Of a stretch of DNA of 64,000 nt, positions 7,565-15,801 are shown in pieces. This DNA comes from Bacteroidota bacterium (GTDB lineage Bacteria > Bacteroidota > Bacteroidia > Flavobacteriales > Weeksellaceae). Positions within the stretch are counted from its first letter, which is position 1, and each line of letters opens with the position of its first letter. The stretch covers positions 62,001 through 126,000 of the forward strand of contig JAFAFC010000020.1 of NCBI GenBank assembly GCA_023423715.1. The letters run 5' to 3'. The notes beneath the pieces were generated by a model, which was not told the origin of the DNA, ran no database searches, and saw only the letters and a list, made by a program, of their open reading frames with translations. The position numbers and the translations under genes are program-made.

Positions 7565-9112
7565 TTAGTTTTCGGAGGACTTTTCTTCTTTTAAATAGTT
7601 GATATATTGTGACGGAGAAATTCCGTTTTTTGCTTTAAAGTTTATTGCAAATTGTGTGTGCGAACTATAGCCAGCCATTTCCGAAATCACGGCAATTTTG
7701 TACTTTAATAGTTGCGGATTTTTCTTTAGCTCTTTTGATATGTAGTCGATTCTAACCGAATTTAAGTATGCGTAAAAATCTTCACTTCGATATTTTTTTA
7801 AGAAGTAACCTAGATTTCTTGGCGTGATTTGTAAAATAGTTGCCATTTTGGTTGCTGAAAAATTGAGCTCTGTAAACAAATTTTCCCTTTCAAAAGCTTC
7901 CAATCGTTGCAAAATTTCAGCTTCATTATCGAGCTCTTTTTTGAGATTCGCTGAGGTAGTTTTTATTTTTTCCTTTTCGGAGATTGTGTTTTCAGTACTT
8001 TGATTTTCTTCTCGATTAAGGCGATCTCGCAATTCTTCGTAGCGCTTTCTTCTTTTTTTAGCAGTGCGAGTTTTATAAAGAATATAAATTGATATCAGAA
8101 TTATGGATGCAATACAATAGACCATCCATCCCGTGATTTTTGTTTTCTGGCTTTGTAGTTTTTTGAGTTCTTTTTTGGATTCATGTAAAGTCAAATCTTT
8201 AGAAACCTCCGATTCTTTTTTTGTTAAATCATTAATTTCATGCAGGATTTTAGTTTGAATAGTTGCAGGATCAATTTCTGACTTTAAACGTTCTTCTAAA
8301 ATTTGTTTCGTTAGCGCTTTTGTCCCGTTCTTTTTTGATGTTTGATACGCTTTATTAAAGAGTTCTAAAGCTTGTTCTTTTTTATTTTCTTCAACTAATA
8401 CTAACGCTTTAGAAAGCTCTAAAATTTCGGATAGTGTCGGATTTTTAGATGGTATATGACTTATAAGCTGATCAGCATTGGAAATTGTTTTTTTAGCTTC
8501 TTCCGTTTTTCCGCACTTTAATTGTGCAAAAGCCAATTGCGCATAGACCGCAAAAATAAAATCTAGATCTTTTTTACGAACCTGTGGTGGAATTAAGCTC
8601 AAATATTTTTCTTTTTGGATGGCAGATTCGCAATACTTTTCATCAATATCATTAATTTTTGAAAGTATATAGTGGGTTTCCGCTTCCTTATACGGATCAT
8701 TTGATTGGTCAATTAATTTCTTTTCGCGATCAAGCGCCTCATTAGATTGCATTATAAGTCCTGCTCTTCGATAAGCCAAAAGCAAGGTTAGAGTATAATC
8801 GCGTTTTAATCGTGTTGAGTCTGTTTGGTTTCCAAAATGCTCTGCAGATTCTAGTAGGTTTACAGCATTGGCATATTCGCCTTGCCGAAACTTATTAACT
8901 CCTAAAATATAATACGAATAAGAAAATTCATATGGAGTTTGAGCGTTTTTTAAGGCCTGCAAGCCGTTGTGTTCTAAATTTAGATTACTTTCTTTTGCTT
9001 GTTTTTGGTGGAACAGAAATCGCTGATGTTTTTCTTCATTAGGATTGCTTTGGCTATATATAGGTATAGCCATTATAAGTAAGAATACTATAATGGGAGT
9101 TCTAAGGCACAT
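7565..9112 (-). CDS. TPR membrane regulator with AraC-type DNA-binding domain
   Basis: Protein of 515 residues. A signal sequence (1-20) is followed by TPR-like helices to about 290, a membrane helix at about 327-346, a charged coiled coil to about 405 and an AraC-type double helix-turn-helix at about 418-503 (YKIAVISEMAGYSSHTQFAINF and GISPSQYI). The expected topology is periplasmic TPR sensor, membrane span and cytoplasmic DNA-binding domain. There is no kinase or receiver domain. The gene is directly upstream of the right-arm array on the same strand. A paralogue at 19120-20697 has the same position relative to the second array, so control of the array is the simplest inference. Confidence 0.85.
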   Translation of the reverse strand: MCLRTPIIVFLLIMAIPIYSQSNPNEEKHQRFLFHQKQAKESNLNLEHNGLQALKNAQTPYEFSYSYYILGVNKFRQGEYANAVNLLESAEHFGNQTDSTRLKRDYTLTLLLAYRRAGLIMQSNEALDREKKLIDQSNDPYKEAETHYILSKINDIDEKYCESAIQKEKYLSLIPPQVRKKDLDFIFAVYAQLAFAQLKCGKTEEAKKTISNADQLISHIPSKNPTLSEILELSKALVLVEENKKEQALELFNKAYQTSKKNGTKALTKQILEERLKSEIDPATIQTKILHEINDLTKKESEVSKDLTLHESKKELKKLQSQKTKITGWMVYCIASIILISIYILYKTRTAKKRRKRYEELRDRLNREENQSTENTISEKEKIKTTSANLKKELDNEAEILQRLEAFERENLFTELNFSATKMATILQITPRNLGYFLKKYRSEDFYAYLNSVRIDYISKELKKNPQLLKYKIAVISEMAGYSSHTQFAINFKAKNGISPSQYINYLKEEKSSEN

Positions 9113-9122
9113 ATTAACACAG

Positions 9123-9149
9123 ATATAAAGAGAAAGATACTCTTTATAT
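9123..9149. repeat. 10-bp inverted repeat at the start of the regulator transcript
   Basis: ATATAAAGAG at 9123-9132 and CTCTTTATAT at 9140-9149 are perfect arms with a 7-base spacer. The repeat starts just after the predicted transcription start of the minus-strand regulator, so it could be an operator or an mRNA 5-prime hairpin. Confidence 0.55.
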
Positions 9150-9153
9150 TATG

Positions 9154-9186
9154 CAAAAATATAGTATTTATTTTGAGAATATTCAA
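9154..9186 (-). promoter_or_regulatory. Promoter of the TPR-AraC regulator
   Basis: On the minus strand TATTTTTG (9161-9154) fits the -7 consensus exactly, and TTG (9186-9184) lies 22 bases further upstream as -33 element. Confidence 0.5.
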
Positions 9187-9447
9187 TTATTAAGTTAAGA
9201 TTTGTTCTAAATAATTAAATTAGATTACTATTATTTTTTATTTCATTAAATATAATGGATGTTTCATCTTACAAACTTTGTTTTTATTCTATTTATCTCT
9301 TAAATGTTGATTTGTAGTAGACTTATTTTATTGTCCATATTTCGATGTAAAAAATCATTTTTTTAGAATATAAGCATAATTGAAAATTGTGTACTATTTT
9401 CAAAAAATTTTAATTGTATCTTGCTTGCAGAACGAAAATATAGATTT
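9187..9447. other. AT-rich divergent gap
   Basis: No gene is visible between the regulator promoter and the lipoprotein gene. TATCTTGC at 9417-9424 is one base off the -7 consensus and may serve the lipoprotein gene. Confidence 0.35.
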
Positions 9448-9993
9448 ATGAAAAAGGGATTAGTTCTAATAACCAGTTTGTTTTTGTTGCAATCGTGTGT
9501 TGTTTCTACGGCAGCCAAAGTTGTGAAAGGGGCTACAAAAGTGGCTTATAAAACCGTTAAAGGAACCGTTAATGGAATTAGTTGGGCGGTTAAAAAAGCA
9601 GAAGGTAAAATCAACGAAGATCGCTTGGATGGAACATGGAAAGTGGTTGGCGTGTATCATGGTAGTTTCGAAGATTTTCAAAAAGATTCAAATCCATCAA
9701 CATCCTTTGAAAGTGATTGTGGAGAAGGTTTTGATCTATTGATTTTTAAAGCCAATAAATCCAAATTCAAACAAGCACATTGTTCGTCCGAAGATCAAGA
9801 TTGGACAAAATATAAAATGAAATTTGGAAAAAATCCGTTAACTAGAGACAAGGAAAATTATATTGAATACGGAAACAATTCTTATATTTCGGTTATTGAT
9901 GTTTCTAATAAAACGTTAGTTTTAGAAGGAAATGTGCTTCCCAAACTTTATTTTTCTGGAGCCAAACTCTATTTATTAGAAAAAGTAAAATAG
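9448..9993 (+). CDS. Lipoprotein with lipocalin-like domain
   Basis: Protein of 181 residues. I chose ATG 9448 rather than the TTG at 9421 because it begins a lipoprotein signal, MKKGLVLITSLFLLQSC, with lipobox Cys17. After a basic amphipathic stretch (residues 20-48) comes LDGTWKVVGVYHG, a typical first strand of small lipocalin-like Bacteroidetes proteins, and further beta strands ending GAKLYLLEKVK. Two Cys in the mature part (in SDCGEG and AHCSSE) could form a disulfide. It is probably anchored in the outer or inner membrane facing the periplasm. Specific role unknown. Confidence 0.7.
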   Translation: MKKGLVLITSLFLLQSCVVSTAAKVVKGATKVAYKTVKGTVNGISWAVKKAEGKINEDRLDGTWKVVGVYHGSFEDFQKDSNPSTSFESDCGEGFDLLIFKANKSKFKQAHCSSEDQDWTKYKMKFGKNPLTRDKENYIEYGNNSYISVIDVSNKTLVLEGNVLPKLYFSGAKLYLLEKVK

Positions 9994-10030
9994 GTAGGGA
10001 AGGTGTTTTTTTCATCTTTCTAATTTTTTA

Positions 10031-10038
10031 TATCTTTG
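10031..10038 (+). promoter_or_regulatory. -7 promoter element before the SAM-like leader
   Basis: TATCTTTG matches TAnnTTTG exactly and lies directly in front of the structured leader. No clear -33 TTG is seen upstream. Transcription would begin at or just inside the P1 stem. Confidence 0.6.
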
Positions 10039-10039
10039 C

Positions 10040-10110
10040 GGCATTATCAAGAACCCCGAAAGTCGGGTAGCAACCTGCAACAACAAGCAAGGTGCTAAAA
10101 ACGATAAGCC
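10040..10110 (+). promoter_or_regulatory. Reduced SAM-I/IV-clan riboswitch aptamer
   Basis: The segment folds as a three-stem junction. P1 pairs 10040-10048 with 10103-10110 (GATAAGCC). P2 pairs CCCGA 10055-10059 with TCGGG 10063-10067. P3 pairs TAGCA 10068-10072 with TGCTA 10093-10097, and CCTGC 10074-10078 with the GC and AGG around 10087-10092. The TTATCAAGA start and the AGCAACC...GGTGCTAA core are the conserved signature of SAM-I-clan riboswitches. P2 is very short, without room for the usual pseudoknot, and there is no P4 stem. A NhaC-family transporter follows, a known context for SAM riboswitches (MetT). Confidence 0.7.
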
Positions 10111-10190
10111 ATTTCTGGAAAAAACGTTGATGCTTCTCTGAATTGTGTTTATCGGATTGATGTAAGAATTACTGATGCATGAACACAATT
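10102..10190 (+). promoter_or_regulatory. Switching region: start-codon sequestering hairpin
   Basis: AATTGTGTT at 10141-10149 is complementary to AACACAATT at 10182-10190, which begins inside the first codons of the transporter (ATG 10179). A competing 8-bp helix pairs CGATAAGC 10102-10109 (the P1 3-prime strand) with GTTTATCG 10147-10154. Ligand-stabilised P1 would free 10141-10149 to mask the start region; without ligand the competing helix would hold it. This predicts translational OFF control. Confidence 0.6.
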
Positions 10191-11501
10191 TTTAAAAATC
10201 CTATTTGGGCATTATTTCCTTTTTTTGTTTTTATCCTTGTTTTTTTAGGAGCTGGTATTTATTATAATGATTTTTACGCAATGCCTTCCCCAATCGCAAT
10301 TATTGTGGGAATTATCGTTGCTTTTATCATGTTAAAAGGTTCCATGAAGGAAAAAACAACTACTTTTTTGGAGGGTTGTGGCGACCGGAATATTCTAACA
10401 ATGTGCATCATCTATATTTTGGCGGGAGCTTTTGCAGCAGTTTCAAAATCCATTGGTAGTGTTGATGCTATTGTGCAATTGGGAATTCACACGCTTTCCC
10501 CTCAATATTATCCAGCAGGAATATTTCTCATTGCATCATTTTTATCTATTGCTTCAGGAACATCGGTGGGGACAATAGTGGCTCTTGGGCCAATTGCGGT
10601 TGGACTTTCAGAGGCTGGAGGCTGTGATATAAATATTGTAGGTGCTGCGCTTTTAGGGGGTGCTATGTTTGGAGATAATCTTTCCATAATATCAGATACA
10701 ACGATTGCGGCGACTCAAATTATGGGCTGTGATATGCGAGATAAATTCAAGAATAATTTCAGTTTTGTATTTCCAGCAGCGGTTATTGCTTTTCTAATCT
10801 ATATTTATGTTGGTTCAGGGAATACGGATGTTGTTCAAAATACATTGACTTCGGAGGCTCAGTCGCCCATACTTATTATTCCGTATCTCGCAGTAATTTT
10901 ATTGGCTTTCTTTGGATTGGATGTTTTTCTCGTTTTACTTATAGGTATTGCTTTAAGTGGAATTTTCGGTTTTATTTATCATGATTTTAGCTTTTTGGAG
11001 TTTGGGAAGAAGGTCTATGAAGGCTTTACAAGTATGACGGAGATTTTTCTTTTGTCGTTATTAACGGGTGGTTTAGCCGCATTAGTTGAAAAGGCTGGTG
11101 GAATTGACGCTTTACTGGCTTCAATTCGAAAGAAAATTTCAGGTCCAAAATCAGCTTTATTAGGAATAGGAACTTTTGTGGGGTTAACGGATGCTGCAAC
11201 AGCGAATAATACAATTTCAATAGTTATTACAGGTAAGGTTGCTAAAAAAATTACGGAAGAATTTAATATTAAACCTAGAGTCACAGCCTCTATTTTAGAT
11301 ACATTTTCGTGTTTTGTACAAGGGATCATTCCCTATGGAGCCCAAATTTTAATTTTAACGGGTTACAGTAAAAATTCAATTAGTTATCCTACTTTATTAC
11401 AAAATAGTTTCTATTTGTTTCTATTACTTATTGCGGTTTTCATTTATATAGGAGTCGCTAAAATCCGTAATTCGGATGATTTTATACCCGCTGCTGAATA
11501 A
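10179..11501 (+). CDS. NhaC-family transporter, probable methionine transporter (MetT-like)
   Basis: Integral membrane protein of 440 residues with about 10-11 hydrophobic helices. Signature segments of the NhaC family are GDNLSIISDTTIAAT (about 166-180), SGTSVGTIVALGP (about 126-138) and TDAATANNTISIVITGK (about 334-350). Family members are annotated as Na+/H+ antiporters, but the MetT subgroup imports methionine and is often preceded by SAM riboswitches. The leader at 10040-10190 therefore argues for methionine or another sulfur compound as substrate. It appears monocistronic, with its own promoter, and is followed by a separate promoter. Confidence 0.75.
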   Translation: MNTIFKNPIWALFPFFVFILVFLGAGIYYNDFYAMPSPIAIIVGIIVAFIMLKGSMKEKTTTFLEGCGDRNILTMCIIYILAGAFAAVSKSIGSVDAIVQLGIHTLSPQYYPAGIFLIASFLSIASGTSVGTIVALGPIAVGLSEAGGCDINIVGAALLGGAMFGDNLSIISDTTIAATQIMGCDMRDKFKNNFSFVFPAAVIAFLIYIYVGSGNTDVVQNTLTSEAQSPILIIPYLAVILLAFFGLDVFLVLLIGIALSGIFGFIYHDFSFLEFGKKVYEGFTSMTEIFLLSLLTGGLAALVEKAGGIDALLASIRKKISGPKSALLGIGTFVGLTDAATANNTISIVITGKVAKKITEEFNIKPRVTASILDTFSCFVQGIIPYGAQILILTGYSKNSISYPTLLQNSFYLFLLLIAVFIYIGVAKIRNSDDFIPAAE

Positions 11502-11540
11502 TTATTAAACCTGCATTTTATCATTTTTTTTAAATTTTTC

Positions 11541-11570
11541 TTGATCAAGGCATTTTTATTCTTAATTTTG
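11541..11570 (+). promoter_or_regulatory. Promoter of the ankyrin-ApbE operon
   Basis: TTG at 11541-11543 and TAATTTTG at 11563-11570 are separated by 19 bases, a full Bacteroidetes -33/-7 promoter. Confidence 0.75.
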
Positions 11571-11623
11571 CTATTTATAATTATTATAAATAAAATTAAC
11601 GAATCAATCATACCATATACCTT

Positions 11624-13099
11624 ATGAAAAAGATCTTTTTTGCTGCTGTTTTTTTAGTAGCTGTTGCATTCGGGAAAGCTCAAAAAAACACTTTATTAGA
11701 TGGTGCTTTTTGGAAGAATAACCCAACTTTAGAGACTGTAAAAGCAGAAATCGCAAAAGGAAATAGTCCCTCACAACAGAATGGCGGATTCTTTGATCCC
11801 GTTGTAATGGCGATTAACAATAAGGTTTCAACGCCTGTTGTTCAATTTATGGTGGAGCAGGAAGGAAATTCAATTGATAAAAAAACGCACCATTCTAGAA
11901 CGTATTTGCAGTGGGCAGCGGCTTCTGGAAATTTAGAATTGGTGAATTATCTTTTATCGAAAGGCTCGGATGTACATTATAAAGACAGCCACGGTTCGTC
12001 GGTTATCGAGTATGCAGCCGAAGCTGGAAACCAAAATACGGCAGTTTTTGACGCATTAATTAAAGCTGGAGCCAATCCAAAACTGAAGCATGAAGACGGT
12101 TCAACCTTAATCATGATGAGCATTGCGAATGATGACGATTTGAAGTTGGCGAATTATTTCGTTTCTAAAGGTTTGTCGCTTCAAGATAAAGATGCAGCGG
12201 GAAGAACGGTTGCAGATTATGCGATGAAGTTGGGGAATTTCAAAATTTTAGATCAATTAATTGCGAAAGGGGTAAAACCAACCGACCAAGCTTTGTTTTT
12301 TGCGACTCAAGGTTCGCGTGCAAAAGTGAATGGATTGGATGTTTTCCAAACTTTAGTAGAAAAATATAAATTGAATCCAAAGGCTTTAAATCCAAGTGGA
12401 GCAACGATTTTAAATTCATTGATGAGAAGACCCAATCTTGAAATTATTCAATATTTCTTGAACAAAGGTGTTGATGCAGGAATTGCCGATAAAGAAGGCA
12501 ACACAGCGTTAATGATGGCTTCTCAAGGAAAAGATGCGAAAGTTATTGAAACACTTTTAGCAAAATCTAAAAACGTAAACGCAGCCAATGCAAAAGGCGA
12601 AACTGCTTTAATGAAGGCTATTGAAAGCGGTTCTGCTGATGTTGCAACTTTATTAATTAAAAACGGAGCCAACGCTAAAGCAACTGATAAGGCTGGAAAT
12701 TCTTTAGCGTATTATTGGTTCAATTCGTATAAATCAAATCCAGAAGCGATTGCAGATTTTACAGCGAAACAAGCTTTGTTGCAAACGGCTGGTGTTGATT
12801 TCAAATCGACTCCAAAAAATGGAAACTCGTTATTGCTTTTGGCGGTTGACAAAGGCGAAATCGATTTAGTGAAAAAAGCAGCGGAATTGGGAGTTGATGT
12901 AAATGCTCAAGATGCTGATGGAAACTCAGCTTTACACAAGGCGGCTTTGGTTTCTAAAGACGATAAAATGCTAAAAATTTTGGTGGATTTAGGCGTTAAA
13001 AAAGATTTAAAAACAGAATTCGAAGAAACGGCATACGATTTGGCTAAGGAAAACGAATTCTTAACAAAAAATAAAGTATCAATCGACTTTTTGAAATAA
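11624..13099 (+). CDS. Periplasmic ankyrin-repeat protein
   Basis: Protein of 491 residues with a clear signal peptide (1-19, ending GKAQ). Most of the rest is ankyrin repeats of about 33 residues with the usual GNTALMMASQ, GETALMKAIESG and GNSALHKAA helices, at least ten copies from about residue 75 to the end. Ankyrin repeats bind proteins and have no catalysis of their own. It is the first gene of a tight operon (6 bp to DUF2271, then PepSY reductase and ApbE), so it may be a periplasmic scaffold for that redox system. The operon role is inference. Confidence 0.85.
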   Translation: MKKIFFAAVFLVAVAFGKAQKNTLLDGAFWKNNPTLETVKAEIAKGNSPSQQNGGFFDPVVMAINNKVSTPVVQFMVEQEGNSIDKKTHHSRTYLQWAAASGNLELVNYLLSKGSDVHYKDSHGSSVIEYAAEAGNQNTAVFDALIKAGANPKLKHEDGSTLIMMSIANDDDLKLANYFVSKGLSLQDKDAAGRTVADYAMKLGNFKILDQLIAKGVKPTDQALFFATQGSRAKVNGLDVFQTLVEKYKLNPKALNPSGATILNSLMRRPNLEIIQYFLNKGVDAGIADKEGNTALMMASQGKDAKVIETLLAKSKNVNAANAKGETALMKAIESGSADVATLLIKNGANAKATDKAGNSLAYYWFNSYKSNPEAIADFTAKQALLQTAGVDFKSTPKNGNSLLLLAVDKGEIDLVKKAAELGVDVNAQDADGNSALHKAALVSKDDKMLKILVDLGVKKDLKTEFEETAYDLAKENEFLTKNKVSIDFLK

Positions 13100-13105
13100 A
13101 AAATT

Positions 13106-13597
13106 ATGAAAAAGAACTGGAAAGTTATGGTTTTGAGCGTGTTTGCATTGGTTTTGTCCAATTCGGTTTTCGCTCAAACAACGAAGTACAAAACAATGAT
13201 TCAGATGAATGCTTATTCGGGGAAAGAAGCCTATGTGGTAATTTCGCTAATCAATCCGAAAGGGCAGTATGAGCAGACTTTAGGCGTTTTAGGTGACGAC
13301 AATGAGTGGTACAATACGCTGAAAGAATGGGACAAATTTCAAAAAGTTAAAAAGCAAAAATTAAACGGAATTACAGGTGCTTCTGTTGCTGGTGGTGCGA
13401 GAGCAACGCGTTTAATTGAATTTGACACGGCAAAATTGGACAAAGGTTACAAACTGCGTTTCGAATCTGCCGTTGAAACGCAAAAATACTACGCAAAAGA
13501 TGCTGAAGTTGCTTTGTCATCGGCGGTTTTAGACAATAAAGCGGGCGTTACAGGCGGCGGTTACATCAAAGCGATTCGATTTTTAAAAGTTCAGTAA
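13106..13597 (+). CDS. DUF2271 periplasmic protein
   Basis: Protein of 163 residues with a signal peptide (1-24, ending VFAQ). The GEDGD-type core of DUF2271 is recognisable as LGVLGDDNEWYNTLKEWDKF and, later, GGARATRLIEFD and GYIKAIRFLKVQ. DUF2271 proteins are usually found beside PepSY-membrane flavoproteins and ApbE, exactly the order seen here, and are thought to belong to extracytoplasmic flavin or iron redox systems. Only 6 bp from the ankyrin gene and 3 bp from the next gene. No catalytic residues can be assigned. Confidence 0.8.
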   Translation: MKKNWKVMVLSVFALVLSNSVFAQTTKYKTMIQMNAYSGKEAYVVISLINPKGQYEQTLGVLGDDNEWYNTLKEWDKFQKVKKQKLNGITGASVAGGARATRLIEFDTAKLDKGYKLRFESAVETQKYYAKDAEVALSSAVLDNKAGVTGGGYIKAIRFLKVQ

Positions 13598-13600
13598 AAA

Positions 13601-15787
13601 ATGACCGTATCCATTTGGCGGTATGCTCATTTGGCGTTGGCGATTATTTCGTCCGCTTTCCTTTTGATTTTGTCGGTTACGGGCGTTATTTTGGCCTACG
13701 ATGCGATAGATGAAAAGGCTCCCGCGTACCGTGTAGAAAATTTTCAAGAACTCAATCTGGGACAGGTTTTGCCCACACTTCGAGACTCGTATTTTGAAGT
13801 GATAGAAGTGAAGGTGGATCACAACGATTTTGTGACTATCGATGCTTTGGACGAAAACGGAAATCCTGTAAAATCCTATATTGATCCCAATTCTGGAAAG
13901 AAAATTGGCGACATAAAACCCAAAAGCGACTTCATTAATTGGACGACTGCTTTGCACCGTTCTCTGTTTTTGAAAGAAACCGGAAGAGCGATTGTTGGCG
14001 TGGTTTCCTTCATTTTATTTTTGATTTCCATCAGTGGTTTTGTTCTTATTTTAAAGCGTCAACAAGGGATTAAACATTTCTTTACACGAATTCGGAAAGA
14101 CTTTTTTTCGCAATATTCCCATGTGGTTTCGGGGCGATTATTATTAATTCCGATTTTGATTGTTGCCTTAACGGGAACCATTATTTTCATGGTTCGATTG
14201 GATTTTTTTAAAGGTGAAAATCAAGAGATAAAACATACTGCAAAAGATGGTGAAGCCAAGGATTTAAAAGATATTCCTTTCTTTAAAAATACGGCTTTGG
14301 ATGATGTGGAACGCATCGAATTTCCTTTCGTTCCAGATGATGAAGCCGAACCGTTTATCGTTCATTTAAAAGATCGTTCCGTGTCGGTAAATCAAGTCAC
14401 GGGCGAAATTATTTCCGAAACAAAATATCCGTATTCCGCAGTTTTAGAAAAGATAAATCTCGATCTACATACGGGTAAAACAAGCCGTGTTTGGGCGTTT
14501 ATCTTAGGTTTAGCTTCGTTGAATATTGTATTTTTTATTTACACCGGTTTCGTGATTATGTTCCGCAGAACACGAACTAAAATTAAAAATCAATACAAAA
14601 GTAAAGATGCCGAAATTGTCCTATTGGTGGGCTCTGAGAACGGAACAACGCTAACTTTTGCCGATAATATTCACAAACAATTGTTGGGACAAGGGAAGAA
14701 ATCCTTTTTGGCTCAAATGAATCAATATGAAGCTTATCCAAAAGCGCAACATTTGGTGATTTTTACATCAACTTATGGACTTGGAGAAGCACCAACCAAT
14801 GCAAATCGTTTTGAAAATTTGGTTAAAAAAAACTCCCAAGATCATCCGATTTCTTTTTCGGTGGTTGGTTTTGGTTCAAAATCTTATCCAGATTATTGCG
14901 AATTTGCAATTTCAGTGAATCAACTACTGAACGAACAATCTTGGGCAACCGAATTGGTGAATTTATGTACGGTAAATGATAGGTCAACGCAAGAGTTTGT
15001 GCATTGGGCACAACTTTGGAGCGAGAAAAGTTTGTTGGCTTTGGCGACGGCGCCAACAGTTTATGAAGCTAAGATTCCAAATCTTAAAGAATTTGAAGTG
15101 GTTGAAAAATCGAGTCCAACGGAAGAGAATTCGACTTTTAAAGTTGTATTAAAACCAACCAAAAAACAAAATTTTGAATCGGGAGATTTGCTTGCTATTT
15201 ATCCTGAAAACAATAACAAAGAGCGTTTTTATTCAGTCGGAAAAGTTGGACAAAATATTCAATTGCTGGTTAAATTATTTCCTGGTGGTTTAGGTTCGGA
15301 ATATTTGAATCAAATAAAAATCGGTTCCAAAATCAACGGACGAATCATGGAAAATGCAAAATTCCATTTGCCGAAAGATGCTCAAAAAATTGCGATGATT
15401 GCAAACGGAACGGGAATCGCGCCGTTTTTAGGAATGATTGATGAAAATTCCGGCAAGAAAAATATTCGATTGTATTCTGGTTTTAGATTTGATAATTCAC
15501 AAGCCAAAGAATATCAAAAATTCGCACAAGAACAGCAATTGAAAGGGCATTTAGAAAGCTTGCATTTGGCTTTTTCTCGTGAAGAAAACAAACAATACGT
15601 GATGGATTTAATTAAAAATGACGAAACCTATTTCGCAGATTTATTGAAAAATGACGGAATCATCATGATATGTGGTGCCTTAAAAATGCAACGCGACGTT
15701 GAAAAAGTTTTAGAAGAAATCACTCTAAAATTCCATCAACAGCCGCTAAGCTCGTATGAAAACCAAATTTTAACGGATTGTTATTAA
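13601..15787 (+). CDS. PepSY-membrane flavodoxin-FAD/NAD(P)H reductase fusion
   Basis: Protein of 728 residues. The N-terminal 330 residues are a PepSY-TM module with four membrane helices (around 10-30, 125-150, 178-200, 295-320) and His residues such as ALHRSLF. Residues about 340-480 are a flavodoxin domain (LLVGSENGTT for FMN phosphate, FTSTYGLGEAP). The last 240 residues form a ferredoxin-reductase unit with RFYSVG for FAD, NGTGIAPFLGM for NAD(P)H and a C-terminal MICGALKMQRDVEKVL. The layout suggests electron transfer from cytosolic NAD(P)H through FAD/FMN across the inner membrane, for example to a flavinylated periplasmic acceptor or ferric iron. ApbE follows. Confidence 0.85.
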   Translation: MTVSIWRYAHLALAIISSAFLLILSVTGVILAYDAIDEKAPAYRVENFQELNLGQVLPTLRDSYFEVIEVKVDHNDFVTIDALDENGNPVKSYIDPNSGKKIGDIKPKSDFINWTTALHRSLFLKETGRAIVGVVSFILFLISISGFVLILKRQQGIKHFFTRIRKDFFSQYSHVVSGRLLLIPILIVALTGTIIFMVRLDFFKGENQEIKHTAKDGEAKDLKDIPFFKNTALDDVERIEFPFVPDDEAEPFIVHLKDRSVSVNQVTGEIISETKYPYSAVLEKINLDLHTGKTSRVWAFILGLASLNIVFFIYTGFVIMFRRTRTKIKNQYKSKDAEIVLLVGSENGTTLTFADNIHKQLLGQGKKSFLAQMNQYEAYPKAQHLVIFTSTYGLGEAPTNANRFENLVKKNSQDHPISFSVVGFGSKSYPDYCEFAISVNQLLNEQSWATELVNLCTVNDRSTQEFVHWAQLWSEKSLLALATAPTVYEAKIPNLKEFEVVEKSSPTEENSTFKVVLKPTKKQNFESGDLLAIYPENNNKERFYSVGKVGQNIQLLVKLFPGGLGSEYLNQIKIGSKINGRIMENAKFHLPKDAQKIAMIANGTGIAPFLGMIDENSGKKNIRLYSGFRFDNSQAKEYQKFAQEQQLKGHLESLHLAFSREENKQYVMDLIKNDETYFADLLKNDGIIMICGALKMQRDVEKVLEEITLKFHQQPLSSYENQILTDCY

Positions 15788-15801
15788 AAAGAAAATATAA
15801 A

